A DNA stretch of 19,058 bases from Bacteroidota bacterium (GCA_022560715.1 JADFSQ010000006.1:1-19058), one strand, 5' to 3'. Shown: positions 6,749 to 13,829, numbered from the stretch's first letter. The notes: generated by a model not told the origin, from the sequence alone. Made by a program: numbers and translations.

Positions 6749-6850
6749 TTATAAAAAATTTACTAAAACATTTATAGAAATAACGAGTATAACTATAACA
6801 ACTAATCCAATTAAAATAATCTTGTTTCTAAGGTTATTATTTTTATTCAT
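6749..6850 (-). CDS. Possible 33-aa single-span membrane protein
   Basis: Short ORF of 33 codons: a polar, positively charged N-terminus (MNKNNNLRNK), then one strongly hydrophobic stretch (IILIGLVVIVILVISINVL), ending VNFL. This is a plausible small inner-membrane protein with N-terminus inside by the positive-inside rule. Support for being real: its stop codon lies 4 nt from a bidirectional terminator, and the composition is a clean membrane segment. Against: no recognised family, no convincing promoter in the 43 nt between its start and the upstream terminator at 6894-6927, and AT-rich DNA easily gives such ORFs by chance. Confidence 0.4.
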   Translation of the reverse strand: MNKNNNLRNKIILIGLVVIVILVISINVLVNFL

Positions 6851-6893
6851 AGATAAATCTGGATGTAGATTAAAAAGGGAAAAGATTTAATTT

Positions 6894-6927
6894 GAAAGCT
6901 CTGAATTATAAATAATCCAGAGCTTTC
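6894..6927 (-). terminator. Terminator downstream of the response-regulator gene
   Basis: Perfect 10-bp stem GAAAGCTCTG (6894-6903) / CAGAGCTTTC (6918-6927), continued after one mismatch by ATTAT/ATAAT. It lies 85 nt past the response-regulator stop on the minus strand. Confidence 0.65.
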
Positions 6928-6991
6928 GCTAATTCTCCCTAATAACTAATTAATAGCACTGTAAATGTCTGTAATAAAAGGACACCAAACA

Positions 6992-7009
6992 ATACGTAAC
7001 GTTACGTAT
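6992..7009. promoter_or_regulatory. Perfect 18-nt palindrome, candidate regulator-binding site
   Basis: ATACGTAACGTTACGTAT reads identically on both strands and lies 2 nt beyond the stop codon of the response-regulator gene. It has no U-run and no loop, so it looks more like a dimer-binding operator than a terminator. No function can be assigned from sequence alone. Confidence 0.4.
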
Positions 7010-7011
7010 AT

Positions 7012-7638
7012 TTACAAAAAGAAATCTTGATTTTCTTTTGCCCAAATCAATAAACTATTTTGATGAGATTCTATATTTAGTTTATTGATAATGTGACTTT
7101 TATGTTTTTCAACAGTTCTGCTAGAAGTAAATAAAATAATACCAATCTCTTTAGCAGTTTTATTTTGAGCAATTAATTTCAGTATCTTTTTTTCGGTAGG
7201 GGTTAAATTACTTATACCAATAACATCTTCTTGACTTGACATAAACTCTTCAATTTCTGGACAATAAAAAGGGCTGTTGTTTTCAATGGCAGTCAGGCAG
7301 TTTTCAATTTCGCTTAAAGCAAATTCTTTAAGTATATAACCAGAAACGTTTAATGCTTTTGCCTGATGGTAAAGTTGTGCGCTTTTTTCGAAAGTTATAA
7401 GCACGATTTTTGTTTTTATATTATTACTTATACAGGCTTCAGTAATCTCTATACCTGATTTATAAGGCATTCTAATATCTAAAATAGCAATATCCGGATT
7501 ATGTTTAATTATTAATTCGTAGGCTTCCTTGCCATTTGTTGCACTTCCAACGACATTGTGGTTTTTTTCGATTAAAAAATCATATAATCCTTTTAATACT
7601 AAAGGGTGGTCATCGGCAATAATAATGGATGGCTTCAT
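7012..7638 (-). CDS. NarL/LuxR-type two-component response regulator
   Basis: Transcription factor activated by phosphorylation. 208 aa. Receiver domain, residues 1-120: acidic pocket D9/D10, phospho-acceptor D54 in AILDIRMP, T82 and K104 (YILKEFA), all expected switch residues. LuxR-type helix-turn-helix, about 143-205: LTPTEKKILKLIAQNKTAKEI then SSRTVEKHKSHIINKLN. The start is the ATG at 7638. No histidine kinase is encoded in the window, so the partner is unknown. It lies 28 nt downstream of the aspartic protease gene in the same direction and is probably cotranscribed. A perfect palindrome follows the stop codon and a terminator lies about 85 nt further on. Confidence 0.92.
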   Translation of the reverse strand: MKPSIIIADDHPLVLKGLYDFLIEKNHNVVGSATNGKEAYELIIKHNPDIAILDIRMPYKSGIEITEACISNNIKTKIVLITFEKSAQLYHQAKALNVSGYILKEFALSEIENCLTAIENNSPFYCPEIEEFMSSQEDVIGISNLTPTEKKILKLIAQNKTAKEIGIILFTSSRTVEKHKSHIINKLNIESHQNSLLIWAKENQDFFL

Positions 7639-7666
7639 AAAAAGTATAGGGATTTAATATGTTTAA

Positions 7667-8104
7667 TTAAAGTTTAAGATATAACTGTTTTTTTTGATAA
7701 TCTATAATAGCATTTCCTTTTTTTAAAATATCTGCTCCAATAATGCCATCCACAGGATTTGAGTTATGATTAGTTAAAGCAGTATTAACATGTGTAAGAT
7801 TAAACAAAATTAATGCAACCTTATCTTTTTTCCATTTACCTATTTTAACCACATTTTTTTTAGAAATTTTTGTCAACATATCTGTTGCACCAGCTCCAGC
7901 TGCTTTAACATCAGAATCTTCAACTTTTAAATTAAAGGTCTCGACCGAATCAAAACCAATACATGAATTTGATGCGCCTGTATCTAAAATAAACTTGCCT
8001 TTAATGCCATTTATGCTTGCATTAATTTCAAAATGTTTAGTCTTCGTAAACTTAAGTTTAATTTTTATGTAGCCTTGCGGTATAAGAAATTCTTGTAACG
8101 TCAT
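7667..8104 (-). CDS. Retropepsin-like (clan AA) aspartic protease, cytoplasmic
   Basis: Single-domain aspartic peptidase fold of 145 aa. The catalytic triad is visible as D41-T42-G43 in GKFILDTGASNSC, and the second family signature is GIIGADILKKGNAIID at about 120-135. One Asp per chain means the active enzyme must be a homodimer, as in retroviral proteases. There is no signal peptide or membrane segment (N-terminus MTLQEFLIPQGYIKIKLKF), so it should act in the cytoplasm, which is unlike many secreted aspartic proteases. The target is unknown. The response-regulator gene follows after 28 nt. It may instead be a non-proteolytic binding domain, but the DTG is intact. Similar proteins are, to my recollection, common in Flavobacteriaceae. 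Confidence 0.82.
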   Translation of the reverse strand: MTLQEFLIPQGYIKIKLKFTKTKHFEINASINGIKGKFILDTGASNSCIGFDSVETFNLKVEDSDVKAAGAGATDMLTKISKKNVVKIGKWKKDKVALILFNLTHVNTALTNHNSNPVDGIIGADILKKGNAIIDYQKKQLYLKL

Positions 8105-8284
8105 TTATTTGTTTTTCAGTTATTTAAAAATTTCACAATTTACAGCCTATTATCCTAAATTATAGCACTTGGTAATAGCCTTTACTTGCCAAATGCCCAT
8201 TATGGGTTTTCAAATATAAGAATCATAGATTAATGAAATAACCTTTACATCTTGACTTGTTATTTTGCTTACTTTCTTTGTTAT

Positions 8285-8321
8285 AAAAATGTTGAATAAA
8301 CTATAACTATTCAATATTTTT
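8285..8321. terminator. Strong orphan hairpin in a divergent intergenic region
   Basis: 14-bp stem AAAAATGTTGAATA (8285-8298) / TATTCAATATTTTT (8308-8321) with one G-U pair and a 9-nt loop. A/T ends make it terminator-like on both strands. The adjacent genes diverge, so neither needs a terminator here. It may end a small RNA, act in the tatD leader, or be a repeat copy. Confidence 0.55.
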
Positions 8322-8384
8322 ACGCCTCTAAAATAAACAAAATTACTTCGTTAATTTCGCAAACTTTATTTCATAACAAACCCT

Positions 8385-8392
8385 TACTTTTG
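8385..8392 (+). promoter_or_regulatory. Candidate -7 box for tatD-ansA
   Basis: TACTTTTG matches TAnnTTTG and ends 4 nt before the tatD ATG, so the transcript would start at or next to the start codon (leaderless). The -33 element is not clear (TTTCG at 8355-8359 is too distant). Confidence 0.45.
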
Positions 8393-8396
8393 CTAT

Positions 8397-9164
8397 ATGA
8401 TAATTACAGACACTCATACACATTTATATAGTGAAGCTTTTAATGAAGACAGAAAAGAGATGATTGAGCATGCTTTAGGGTTAAATGTGAGACGCTTTTT
8501 TATTCCAGCCATAGATTCTTCTTACACAAAAGCAATGTTTCAGTTGGAAAAAGACTTTCCTGAAAACGTATTTTTAATGATGGGATTGCATCCAACGTCT
8601 GTTAAAGAAAATTATAAGACTGAATTAGAACATGTTAAACAATTATTATTAGAGCGTTCTTTTATTGCGATTGGTGAAATTGGGATTGATTTGTATTGGG
8701 ATAAATCAACCTTAACTATTCAGCAAGAAGCTTTCAGAACTCAAATAAAACTGGCAAAACAATTCAAGTTACCAATAGTAATACATTGTAGAGAAGCTTT
8801 TGATGAGATATTTGAAATTTTAGAAGAAGAAAAATCAGACACTTTATTCGGAATTTTTCATTGTTTCACTGGAACTATTGAGCAGGCACATCAAGCCATT
8901 TCGTATAATATGAAACTTGGTATTGGAGGAGTCGTAACTTTTAAAAACGGAAGAATAGATAAATTCCTAAATCAAATAGACCTTAAACATATAGTATTAG
9001 AAACCGATTCGCCATATTTATCGCCAACACCATATAGAGGGAAGCGCAATGAAAGTAGTTATATATTAAAGGTGTTAGAAAAGGTATCGGAACTATATGA
9101 GTTATCACAAGAAGAAATAGCCGAAATTACCACATCAAATTCTAAAGACGTTTTTAAAGTTTAA
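8397..9164 (+). CDS. tatD: TatD-family metal-dependent hydrolase
   Basis: Amidohydrolase-fold enzyme; characterised TatD proteins are Mg-dependent DNA exonucleases. Its 255 aa are typical. Metal ligands are all present: H7 and H9 (DTHTHLY), E94 (AIGEIGIDLYWD), H130 (IVIHCREAF), H155 (IFHCFTG) and D204 (LETDSPYLSP). There is no signal peptide, so it is cytoplasmic. The start at 8397 immediately follows a -7 box, suggesting leaderless initiation. The stop is 1 nt from the ansA ATG, so the two are cotranscribed. Flavobacterial genomes carry such genes under the generic name TatD family; the exact paralogue (TatD, YcfH or YjjV type) cannot be fixed here. Confidence 0.9.
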   Translation: MIITDTHTHLYSEAFNEDRKEMIEHALGLNVRRFFIPAIDSSYTKAMFQLEKDFPENVFLMMGLHPTSVKENYKTELEHVKQLLLERSFIAIGEIGIDLYWDKSTLTIQQEAFRTQIKLAKQFKLPIVIHCREAFDEIFEILEEEKSDTLFGIFHCFTGTIEQAHQAISYNMKLGIGGVVTFKNGRIDKFLNQIDLKHIVLETDSPYLSPTPYRGKRNESSYILKVLEKVSELYELSQEEIAEITTSNSKDVFKV

Positions 9165-9165
9165 A

Positions 9166-10191
9166 ATGAAGACACCAAACATACTATTAATATATACAGG
9201 AGGAACCATTGGGATGATTAAAGATTCCGAAACAGGAGTTTTGCGTTCTTTCGACTTTAATAATTTAATAATTAATATTCCAGAACTTAAACTTTTAGAT
9301 TGCACTATAGAAACCATTTCATTTAAAGAACCAATAGATTCATCGAATATTAATCCTGAATATTGGGTTGAAATAGCTGAAATTATTGAAGACAATTATA
9401 ACTCTTATGATGGTTTTGTTGTGTTACACGGAAGCGATACGATGAGTTATTCGGCTTCAGCATTAAGTTTTATGTTAGAAAACTTATCCAAACCAGTAAT
9501 TTTTACAGGCTCACAATTACCAATCGGAGATTTAAGAACCGATGCTAAAGAAAATTTAATCACTTCTATTCAAGTAGCATCATTACAAGAAGAAAACAAA
9601 CCTGTAATAAAAGAAGTAGGTTTGTATTTTGAATACAAATTATATAGAGGTAATCGAACTACAAAAATAAATGCCGAACATTTTGAAGCATTTGCTTCCT
9701 TAAATTATCCGGATTTAGCAGTTTCAGGAGTACATTTAAAAATTAACTATCCTTATTTACTTGAGCCAGATGCTGCAAAAAAGTTAGTCGTGCATAAAGA
9801 AATGAATACTAATATTGCGCTTGTAAAATTATTCCCAGGAATTTCTTGTTCTCTCTTACAAACCATATTTAATTCTACAAATCTTAAAGGGATTATTTTA
9901 GAAACCTATGGCGCAGGAAATTGCACTTCTGAAGATTGGTTTATTACATTATTAAAAGAAACAATAACAAAAGGAATACATATTATTAATGTAACACAAT
10001 GTTCGGGAGGAAGTGTAGCAATGGGTCAATATGAAACAAGTACACAGTTAAAAAAGATAGGTATTATCTCTGGAAAAGATATAACAACCGAAGCAGCAAT
10101 TACAAAACTGATGTATTTATTAGGTAAAAATTTATCTTCAAACGACTTTAGAACTCTTTTTGAAACTTCTTTAAGAGGTGAAATATCTTAA
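9166..10191 (+). CDS. ansA: Type I (cytoplasmic) L-asparaginase
   Basis: Hydrolyses L-asparagine to aspartate and ammonia. 341 aa. Catalytic residues fit the family: nucleophile T14 in IYTGGTIGM, the second triad T92 with D91 in VLHGSDTMSYSAS, and K167 in RGNRTTKINAEHFEAF. FTGSQLPIGDLRTDAKEN (113-130) is another family block. No signal peptide is present, consistent with the cytoplasmic type I enzyme. The ATG lies 1 nt after the tatD stop (translational coupling likely). Downstream lies tRNA-Ser after 74 nt; only a weak T-rich stretch (about 10201-10230) could terminate the operon. Confidence 0.94.
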   Translation: MKTPNILLIYTGGTIGMIKDSETGVLRSFDFNNLIINIPELKLLDCTIETISFKEPIDSSNINPEYWVEIAEIIEDNYNSYDGFVVLHGSDTMSYSASALSFMLENLSKPVIFTGSQLPIGDLRTDAKENLITSIQVASLQEENKPVIKEVGLYFEYKLYRGNRTTKINAEHFEAFASLNYPDLAVSGVHLKINYPYLLEPDAAKKLVVHKEMNTNIALVKLFPGISCSLLQTIFNSTNLKGIILETYGAGNCTSEDWFITLLKETITKGIHIINVTQCSGGSVAMGQYETSTQLKKIGIISGKDITTEAAITKLMYLLGKNLSSNDFRTLFETSLRGEIS

Positions 10192-10265
10192 AATTAACAA
10201 TCAAAACTTTAACAGTTAAACTTTTTTTTGTTATTTCAACCGCTGTAAGAAAAAAATAAATTTTT

Positions 10266-10353
10266 AGAGAGGTGGCCGAGCGGTCGAAGGCGCACGCTTG
10301 GAAAGCGTGTATGCGTTAATAGCGTATCGAGGGTTCGAATCCCTTCCTCTCTG
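10266..10353 (+). tRNA. trnS(GGA): tRNA-Ser (anticodon GGA)
   Basis: 88-nt class II tRNA. Acceptor AGAGAGG (10266-10272) pairs with CCTCTCT (10346-10352), discriminator G10353. Other elements are a D-arm with GCC/GGC, an anticodon stem CACGC/GCGTG with loop TTGGAAA giving anticodon GGA (reads UCC/UCU), a long variable arm with stem TATGC/GCGTA, and a T-arm GAGGG-TTCGAAT-CCCTT. CCA is not encoded (CA follows the discriminator). Confidence 0.95.
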
Positions 10354-10518
10354 CACAAGAGAATAATAACTAGTTTTATTTTCTTTGACACACAAATAAG
10401 AGATTTATTAGATCAACAAGGTTAATCTTATCTTCTCTATCGTAATTTTTATTTTTTAATTGCATTTTTTTTATATCTTTAACCCTTAATTAACTAATAA
10501 AATTTAAGATCAAAATCA

Positions 10519-11292
10519 ATGAAAAGATTATTTTCTATTCTGGCTATCGCTGGTATTATGGCATTCGGAACTATAAATGCTAATACAAATGCGAACACAA
10601 ATACAACTGTTAATACGGTTGTAAGTTTAACTCAAGAAGATGATGCGGCTCCTGCTGAAGAAGCTACATTTCATCAAGAATTAAAAAAGAGATTTATTGA
10701 AGGAGGAGCAGGATTCATGGGAATTGTATTATTATGCTTAATTCTAGGTTTAGCAATCGCTATTGAGAGAATTATCTTTTTAAATCTTTCTACCTCAAAC
10801 ACTAAAAAATTAACTCAAAACGTTGAAGATGCACTTGCTTCTGGTGGTGTAGATGCTGCAAAAGAAATATGTAGAGATACAAAAGGACCTGTAGCTTCTA
10901 TATTTTATCAAGGTTTAGATAGAGTTGATGAAGGCTTGGAACAGGTTGAAAAAGCTGTTGTAAGTTATGGAGGTGTGCAAATGGGACAATTAGAAAAGAA
11001 TGTGTCTTGGATTGCATTATTTATTTCATTGGCACCTATGCTTGGTTTCATGGGAACAGTAATTGGTATGATTTCTGCATTCGATAAAATTGAAGCTGCT
11101 GGAGATATGAATCCTTCATTAGTTGCCGGAGGTATTAAAATAGCACTTTTAACAACTGTATTTGGTTTGGTGGTAGCTATTATACTTCAAATATTTTATA
11201 ATTACATTATTGCAAAAATAGATAGTATAGTTAACGATATGGAAGATGCATCAATTACATTGATGGACTTATTAATCAGACACAAGAAGTAA
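10519..11292 (+). CDS. exbB: MotA/TolQ/ExbB proton-channel family protein
   Basis: Inner-membrane proton channel component that, with ExbD, energises envelope processes (TonB- or Tol-type). 257 aa. The N-terminus MKRLFSILAIAGIMAFGTINA looks like a signal sequence or first membrane helix, followed by an Asn/Thr-rich linker (NTNANTNTTVNT) as in many Bacteroidota ExbB proteins. Membrane segments lie at about 65-85 (FMGIVLLCLILGLAIAIERI), 162-185 (WIALFISLAPMLGFMGTVIGM, the most conserved family block) and 203-228. It is the first gene of a four-gene operon with a 4-TM protein and two ExbD proteins. TolQ, ExbB and MotA types cannot be separated by sequence alone; the symbol is the family default. 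Confidence 0.88.
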   Translation: MKRLFSILAIAGIMAFGTINANTNANTNTTVNTVVSLTQEDDAAPAEEATFHQELKKRFIEGGAGFMGIVLLCLILGLAIAIERIIFLNLSTSNTKKLTQNVEDALASGGVDAAKEICRDTKGPVASIFYQGLDRVDEGLEQVEKAVVSYGGVQMGQLEKNVSWIALFISLAPMLGFMGTVIGMISAFDKIEAAGDMNPSLVAGGIKIALLTTVFGLVVAIILQIFYNYIIAKIDSIVNDMEDASITLMDLLIRHKK

Positions 11293-11318
11293 TAACCCTT
11301 TAAAATAAAATAATTATT

Positions 11319-11771
11319 ATGAATTTACATAAAATTTTAAAGATACTTGCTGCTGTATTAAGTTTAATTGGCGCTATAATTTTAGTGATGATTATCTCTA
11401 AAGGCGATACAGCAATTACTTCGGCTTATGAAGCTGGTGAAGACACAAGTTTAGTTGACAATATGGCTTATGTTGCCTACTTGATTTTTGTAATAGTTTT
11501 GGTATTTGTTATAGGTTTTGTAATCAAAAATTTATTTACAGATACTGGGTCTTTAAAAAGCACCTTAATAGGCGCAGGATCATTTGTTGCTATATTAGTA
11601 ATATCTTATGTTTTATCTGGAGGAGATACAACTGTATACAAGCATAGTGAAGGCATAGCAACTGAAATGTCGTCTCACTTAGTTGGAGCTGGATTAGTAG
11701 CATTTTATATTTTAGGGATATTAGCTATTGGTTCAATATTATTTACAGGAGTTAAAAAACTAATTAAGTAA
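11319..11771 (+). CDS. Four-span membrane protein in the ExbB-ExbD operon
   Basis: 150-aa hydrophobic protein of no family I recognise. Predicted membrane helices lie at about 8-27, 50-70, 82-100 and 122-144, with short loops; the loop around 30-48 is acidic (SAYEAGEDTSLVDN), as expected for a periplasmic side, and the C-terminus is lysine-rich (GVKKLIK), expected inside. It lies 26 nt after exbB and 2 nt before the first exbD gene, so it is co-expressed with the proton channel. The position suggests an accessory subunit of this ExbB-ExbD complex. That is inference from context only; I see no catalytic motif. Confidence 0.75.
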   Translation: MNLHKILKILAAVLSLIGAIILVMIISKGDTAITSAYEAGEDTSLVDNMAYVAYLIFVIVLVFVIGFVIKNLFTDTGSLKSTLIGAGSFVAILVISYVLSGGDTTVYKHSEGIATEMSSHLVGAGLVAFYILGILAIGSILFTGVKKLIK

Positions 11772-11773
11772 TT

Positions 11774-12397
11774 ATGGCAAAACGAGCAGCACCCGAAGTT
11801 AATGCAGGCTCCATGGCAGATATTGCATTTTTACTGTTAATATTTTTCTTGGTAACTACAACTATGGAAAAAGATTGGGGTATTAACAGGAAGTTACCTC
11901 CAATAGAAGATTCTAAAGAAAATGTAATTATCAAGCAAAAGAATATATTTACCGTTTTATTAAATGGTAAGGATCAATTGCAGGTAGAAGATGAACTAAT
12001 GCAAGTTAAAGATTTAAGAGCTGCTGCTGTTGAGTTTTTAGATAATGGAGGAGGAACTAATGCAGATGGCGAAAAATGTAATTATTGTAAGGGGAAAAGG
12101 AATCCAAAATCTTCCGATCATCCAGACAAAGCAATTATTTCTTTAAAGAACGAGCGACAAACATCTTATGGTTTCTATATTTCAGTTCAAAACGAATTGG
12201 TAGGGGCATATAATGTCTTGCGAAATAGGCGAGCTCTTGAAATAGGTCCACAAAAAGGATTTAGAAGGATGGATTTTTTAGAGATGCAAAAGAACTCTAA
12301 ACCTAGTTCAACTTGGATTGGAAATAAAGGAAAGCTAAAAGAATTGATATCTCAAATAAAATTGGAGTATCCTATGAAACTTTCAGAAGTTCAGTAA
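11774..12397 (+). CDS. exbD: ExbD/TolR-family biopolymer transport protein (long form with CxxC)
   Basis: Partner of ExbB. 207 aa, longer than the about 140-aa classical ExbD. A short cytoplasmic N-terminus is followed by one membrane helix (about 14-31, MADIAFLLLIFFLVTTTM) carrying the proton-conducting aspartate D16. The periplasmic domain spans about 32-207. It has an insertion with C102-N-Y-C105 in NADGEKCNYCKGKR, then PDKAIISLKNERQTSYGFYISVQNEL, the canonical ExbD core. It is cotranscribed with exbB (start 2 nt after the preceding stop) and followed after 29 nt by a second ExbD. No start ambiguity. Confidence 0.9.
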   Translation: MAKRAAPEVNAGSMADIAFLLLIFFLVTTTMEKDWGINRKLPPIEDSKENVIIKQKNIFTVLLNGKDQLQVEDELMQVKDLRAAAVEFLDNGGGTNADGEKCNYCKGKRNPKSSDHPDKAIISLKNERQTSYGFYISVQNELVGAYNVLRNRRALEIGPQKGFRRMDFLEMQKNSKPSSTWIGNKGKLKELISQIKLEYPMKLSEVQ

Positions 12398-12426
12398 TTT
12401 AGAATTTAATACAGTATTATAACAAT

Positions 12427-12897
12427 ATGTCTAAATTTAAAAAGAAACAGGATGGCGGTGTGCCAGCAATTAATACAGCATCATTACCAGATATTGTGTT
12501 TATGTTATTATTTTTCTTTATGGTCGCTACCGTAATGAGAGATAGTACGCTTAAAATTGAAAACAAACTACCATCAGCTTCAGAAGTTGAGAAACTTGAA
12601 AAGAAGAATTTGGTGATGTATATTTATGTAGGGAAGCCTAGTAAAAACTATAAAAAGCAGTATGGTACTGAAGCAAGAATACAACTAAACGATAAATTTG
12701 CTGAAGTATCTGACATTGCAGCTTTTATTGCAGCTGAGAGGGCAGACAAACGTGAAGAGGAAAGACCATTCTTAATAACATCCTTAAAAGTAGATAAGGA
12801 TGCAAATATGGGAATTGTTGGAGATATTAAGCAGGAACTTAGAAAAGTAAATGCTTTAAAAATAAATTATGCATCAATAAGAGATATGTCTAATTAA
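12427..12897 (+). CDS. exbD: Second ExbD/TolR-family protein
   Basis: 156 aa. N-terminal basic segment (MSKFKKKQDGG), then a single membrane helix at about 19-38 (SLPDIVFMLLFFFMVATVM) with the essential aspartate D22. The periplasmic domain (about 40-156) includes TSLKVDKDANMGIVGDIKQELRKVNALKINYAS, a typical ExbD C-terminal pattern. It lacks the cysteine insertion of its upstream paralogue. Paired different ExbD genes after one ExbB are usual in Bacteroidota and suggest a heteromeric ExbD dimer (inference). It is the last gene before the terminator at 12925-12951. Confidence 0.9.
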   Translation: MSKFKKKQDGGVPAINTASLPDIVFMLLFFFMVATVMRDSTLKIENKLPSASEVEKLEKKNLVMYIYVGKPSKNYKKQYGTEARIQLNDKFAEVSDIAAFIAAERADKREEERPFLITSLKVDKDANMGIVGDIKQELRKVNALKINYASIRDMSN

Positions 12898-12924
12898 GAC
12901 AATTCTTCTATAATTTTAATATTT

Positions 12925-12954
12925 AAAGGTATTCTATTTTAGAATGCCTTTTTT
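12925..12954 (+). terminator. Terminator of the ExbB-ExbD operon
   Basis: 11-bp stem AAAGGTATTCT (12925-12935) / AGAATGCCTTT (12941-12951) with one T-G pair and a 5-nt loop, followed by TTT. It begins 27 nt after the second exbD stop. Confidence 0.85.
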
Positions 12955-13016
12955 ATTAGTGAAACTTTGTTTTGAAAAGTTGCGTAGCAATGAATTCAAA
13001 ATAAATAGTTGAACTA

Positions 13017-13036
13017 ATCCCGTTTTTTAATGGGAT
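13017..13036. repeat. 20-nt intergenic hairpin repeat
   Basis: ATCCCGTT (13017-13024) / AATGGGAT (13029-13036) with one G-T pair around TTTT. It has the same 8-bp stem plus 4-nt loop architecture as the elements at 6119-6138 and 15952-15971, and lies between the ExbB operon terminator and the outer-membrane gene promoter. Confidence 0.55.
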
Positions 13037-13104
13037 ATCAGGGTTATGACCTCGAAGCTCGCTTTAGAACTTTAAAAATTATTTTCTGTTGAATACCTTG
13101 TGGG

Positions 13105-13135
13105 TTTGCCTCGAAGATATTTATATTTAACTTTA
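13105..13135 (+). promoter_or_regulatory. Promoter of the outer-membrane beta-barrel gene
   Basis: TTTG (13105-13108), exactly 19 nt, then TAACTTTA (13128-13135), matching TTTG-N19-TAnnTTTG except the last base. The predicted start of transcription falls at or beside the ATG at 13140, so the mRNA would be leaderless. Confidence 0.6.
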
Positions 13136-13139
13136 CAAC

Positions 13140-13829
13140 ATGAGAGTTGTTTTAATTTTAATACTAACATTAATAAGTTATCATTCTATATCAGGACAGG
13201 ATAATACTATTTCAGAAGCAGATAATCTATATAGAGAAGATCAATTCTATTTTGGTGTAACATACAATCTTTTGGGCAAGATGCCTCAAGGTATGTCACA
13301 AAGTGGTTTTTCCAGCGGTTTTCACTTTGGTTTTATTAGAGATATGCCAATCAATAAAAACAGAACTATAGCTTTTGGTTTAGGTCTGGGTTATTCTACG
13401 AATTCGTTTAATCAAAATCTATTGATCTCTGAAGATGAACAGGGAATGCTTAACTATGAAATTCTTGATAATACGTCATATACTAAAAATAAGTTTTCAA
13501 TGCATCTTGTAGAAATCCCATTTGAATTTAGGTGGAGAACTTCTACCGAAGATTCGTATAAATTTTGGAGAATTTATACTGGATTTAAATTGGGTTATGT
13601 GTTTGCTACAACTTCAAAATTTAATAGTTCTCAAGAAAACATTAAACTCAGCAATATTGATGATTTTGAAAAGATTCAGTATGGATTAACTTTAAGTGTA
13701 GGCTACAACACATGGAATGCTTATTTGTACTATGCGCTAAATCCTATATTTAAAAGAGAAGCAAAAATTAATGGGGAATCTATAGATATTAACGCCATTA
13801 AAATCGGACTTATATTTTATATACTATAA
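13140..13829 (+). CDS. Outer-membrane beta-barrel protein, porin/PorT-like family
   Basis: 229 aa with a signal peptide (MRVVLILILTLISYHSISGQ, cleavage probably next to the Gln). The mature part has alternating aromatic/hydrophobic strands typical of small beta-barrels (QFYFGVTYNLL, GFHFGFIRDMPI, IAFGLGLGYS, YGLTLSVGYN, AYLYYALNPIF) and ends IGLIFYIL, with aromatic/hydrophobic residues as in barrel C-termini. It belongs to the broad PorT-like outer-membrane family. It does not resemble, from memory, the true T9SS PorT/SprT that usually lies beside ubiE. It follows the ExbB-ExbD operon but has its own promoter, so a functional link with the proton channel is plausible rather than shown. Its stop codon interlocks with that of the convergent membrane gene. 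Confidence 0.75.
   Translation: MRVVLILILTLISYHSISGQDNTISEADNLYREDQFYFGVTYNLLGKMPQGMSQSGFSSGFHFGFIRDMPINKNRTIAFGLGLGYSTNSFNQNLLISEDEQGMLNYEILDNTSYTKNKFSMHLVEIPFEFRWRTSTEDSYKFWRIYTGFKLGYVFATTSKFNSSQENIKLSNIDDFEKIQYGLTLSVGYNTWNAYLYYALNPIFKREAKINGESIDINAIKIGLIFYIL

Noticed and set aside
10201..10230. Terminator between ansA and tRNA-Ser
   Set aside because: TTTAACAGTTAAA is followed by a T-run, but the palindrome leaves no usable loop with more than four pairs; too weak to call.
13140..13829. Assignment of the barrel protein as the T9SS component PorT/SprT
   Set aside because: The sequence does not carry the motifs I associate with PorT/SprT, which is usually next to ubiE; kept as a PorT-like barrel.
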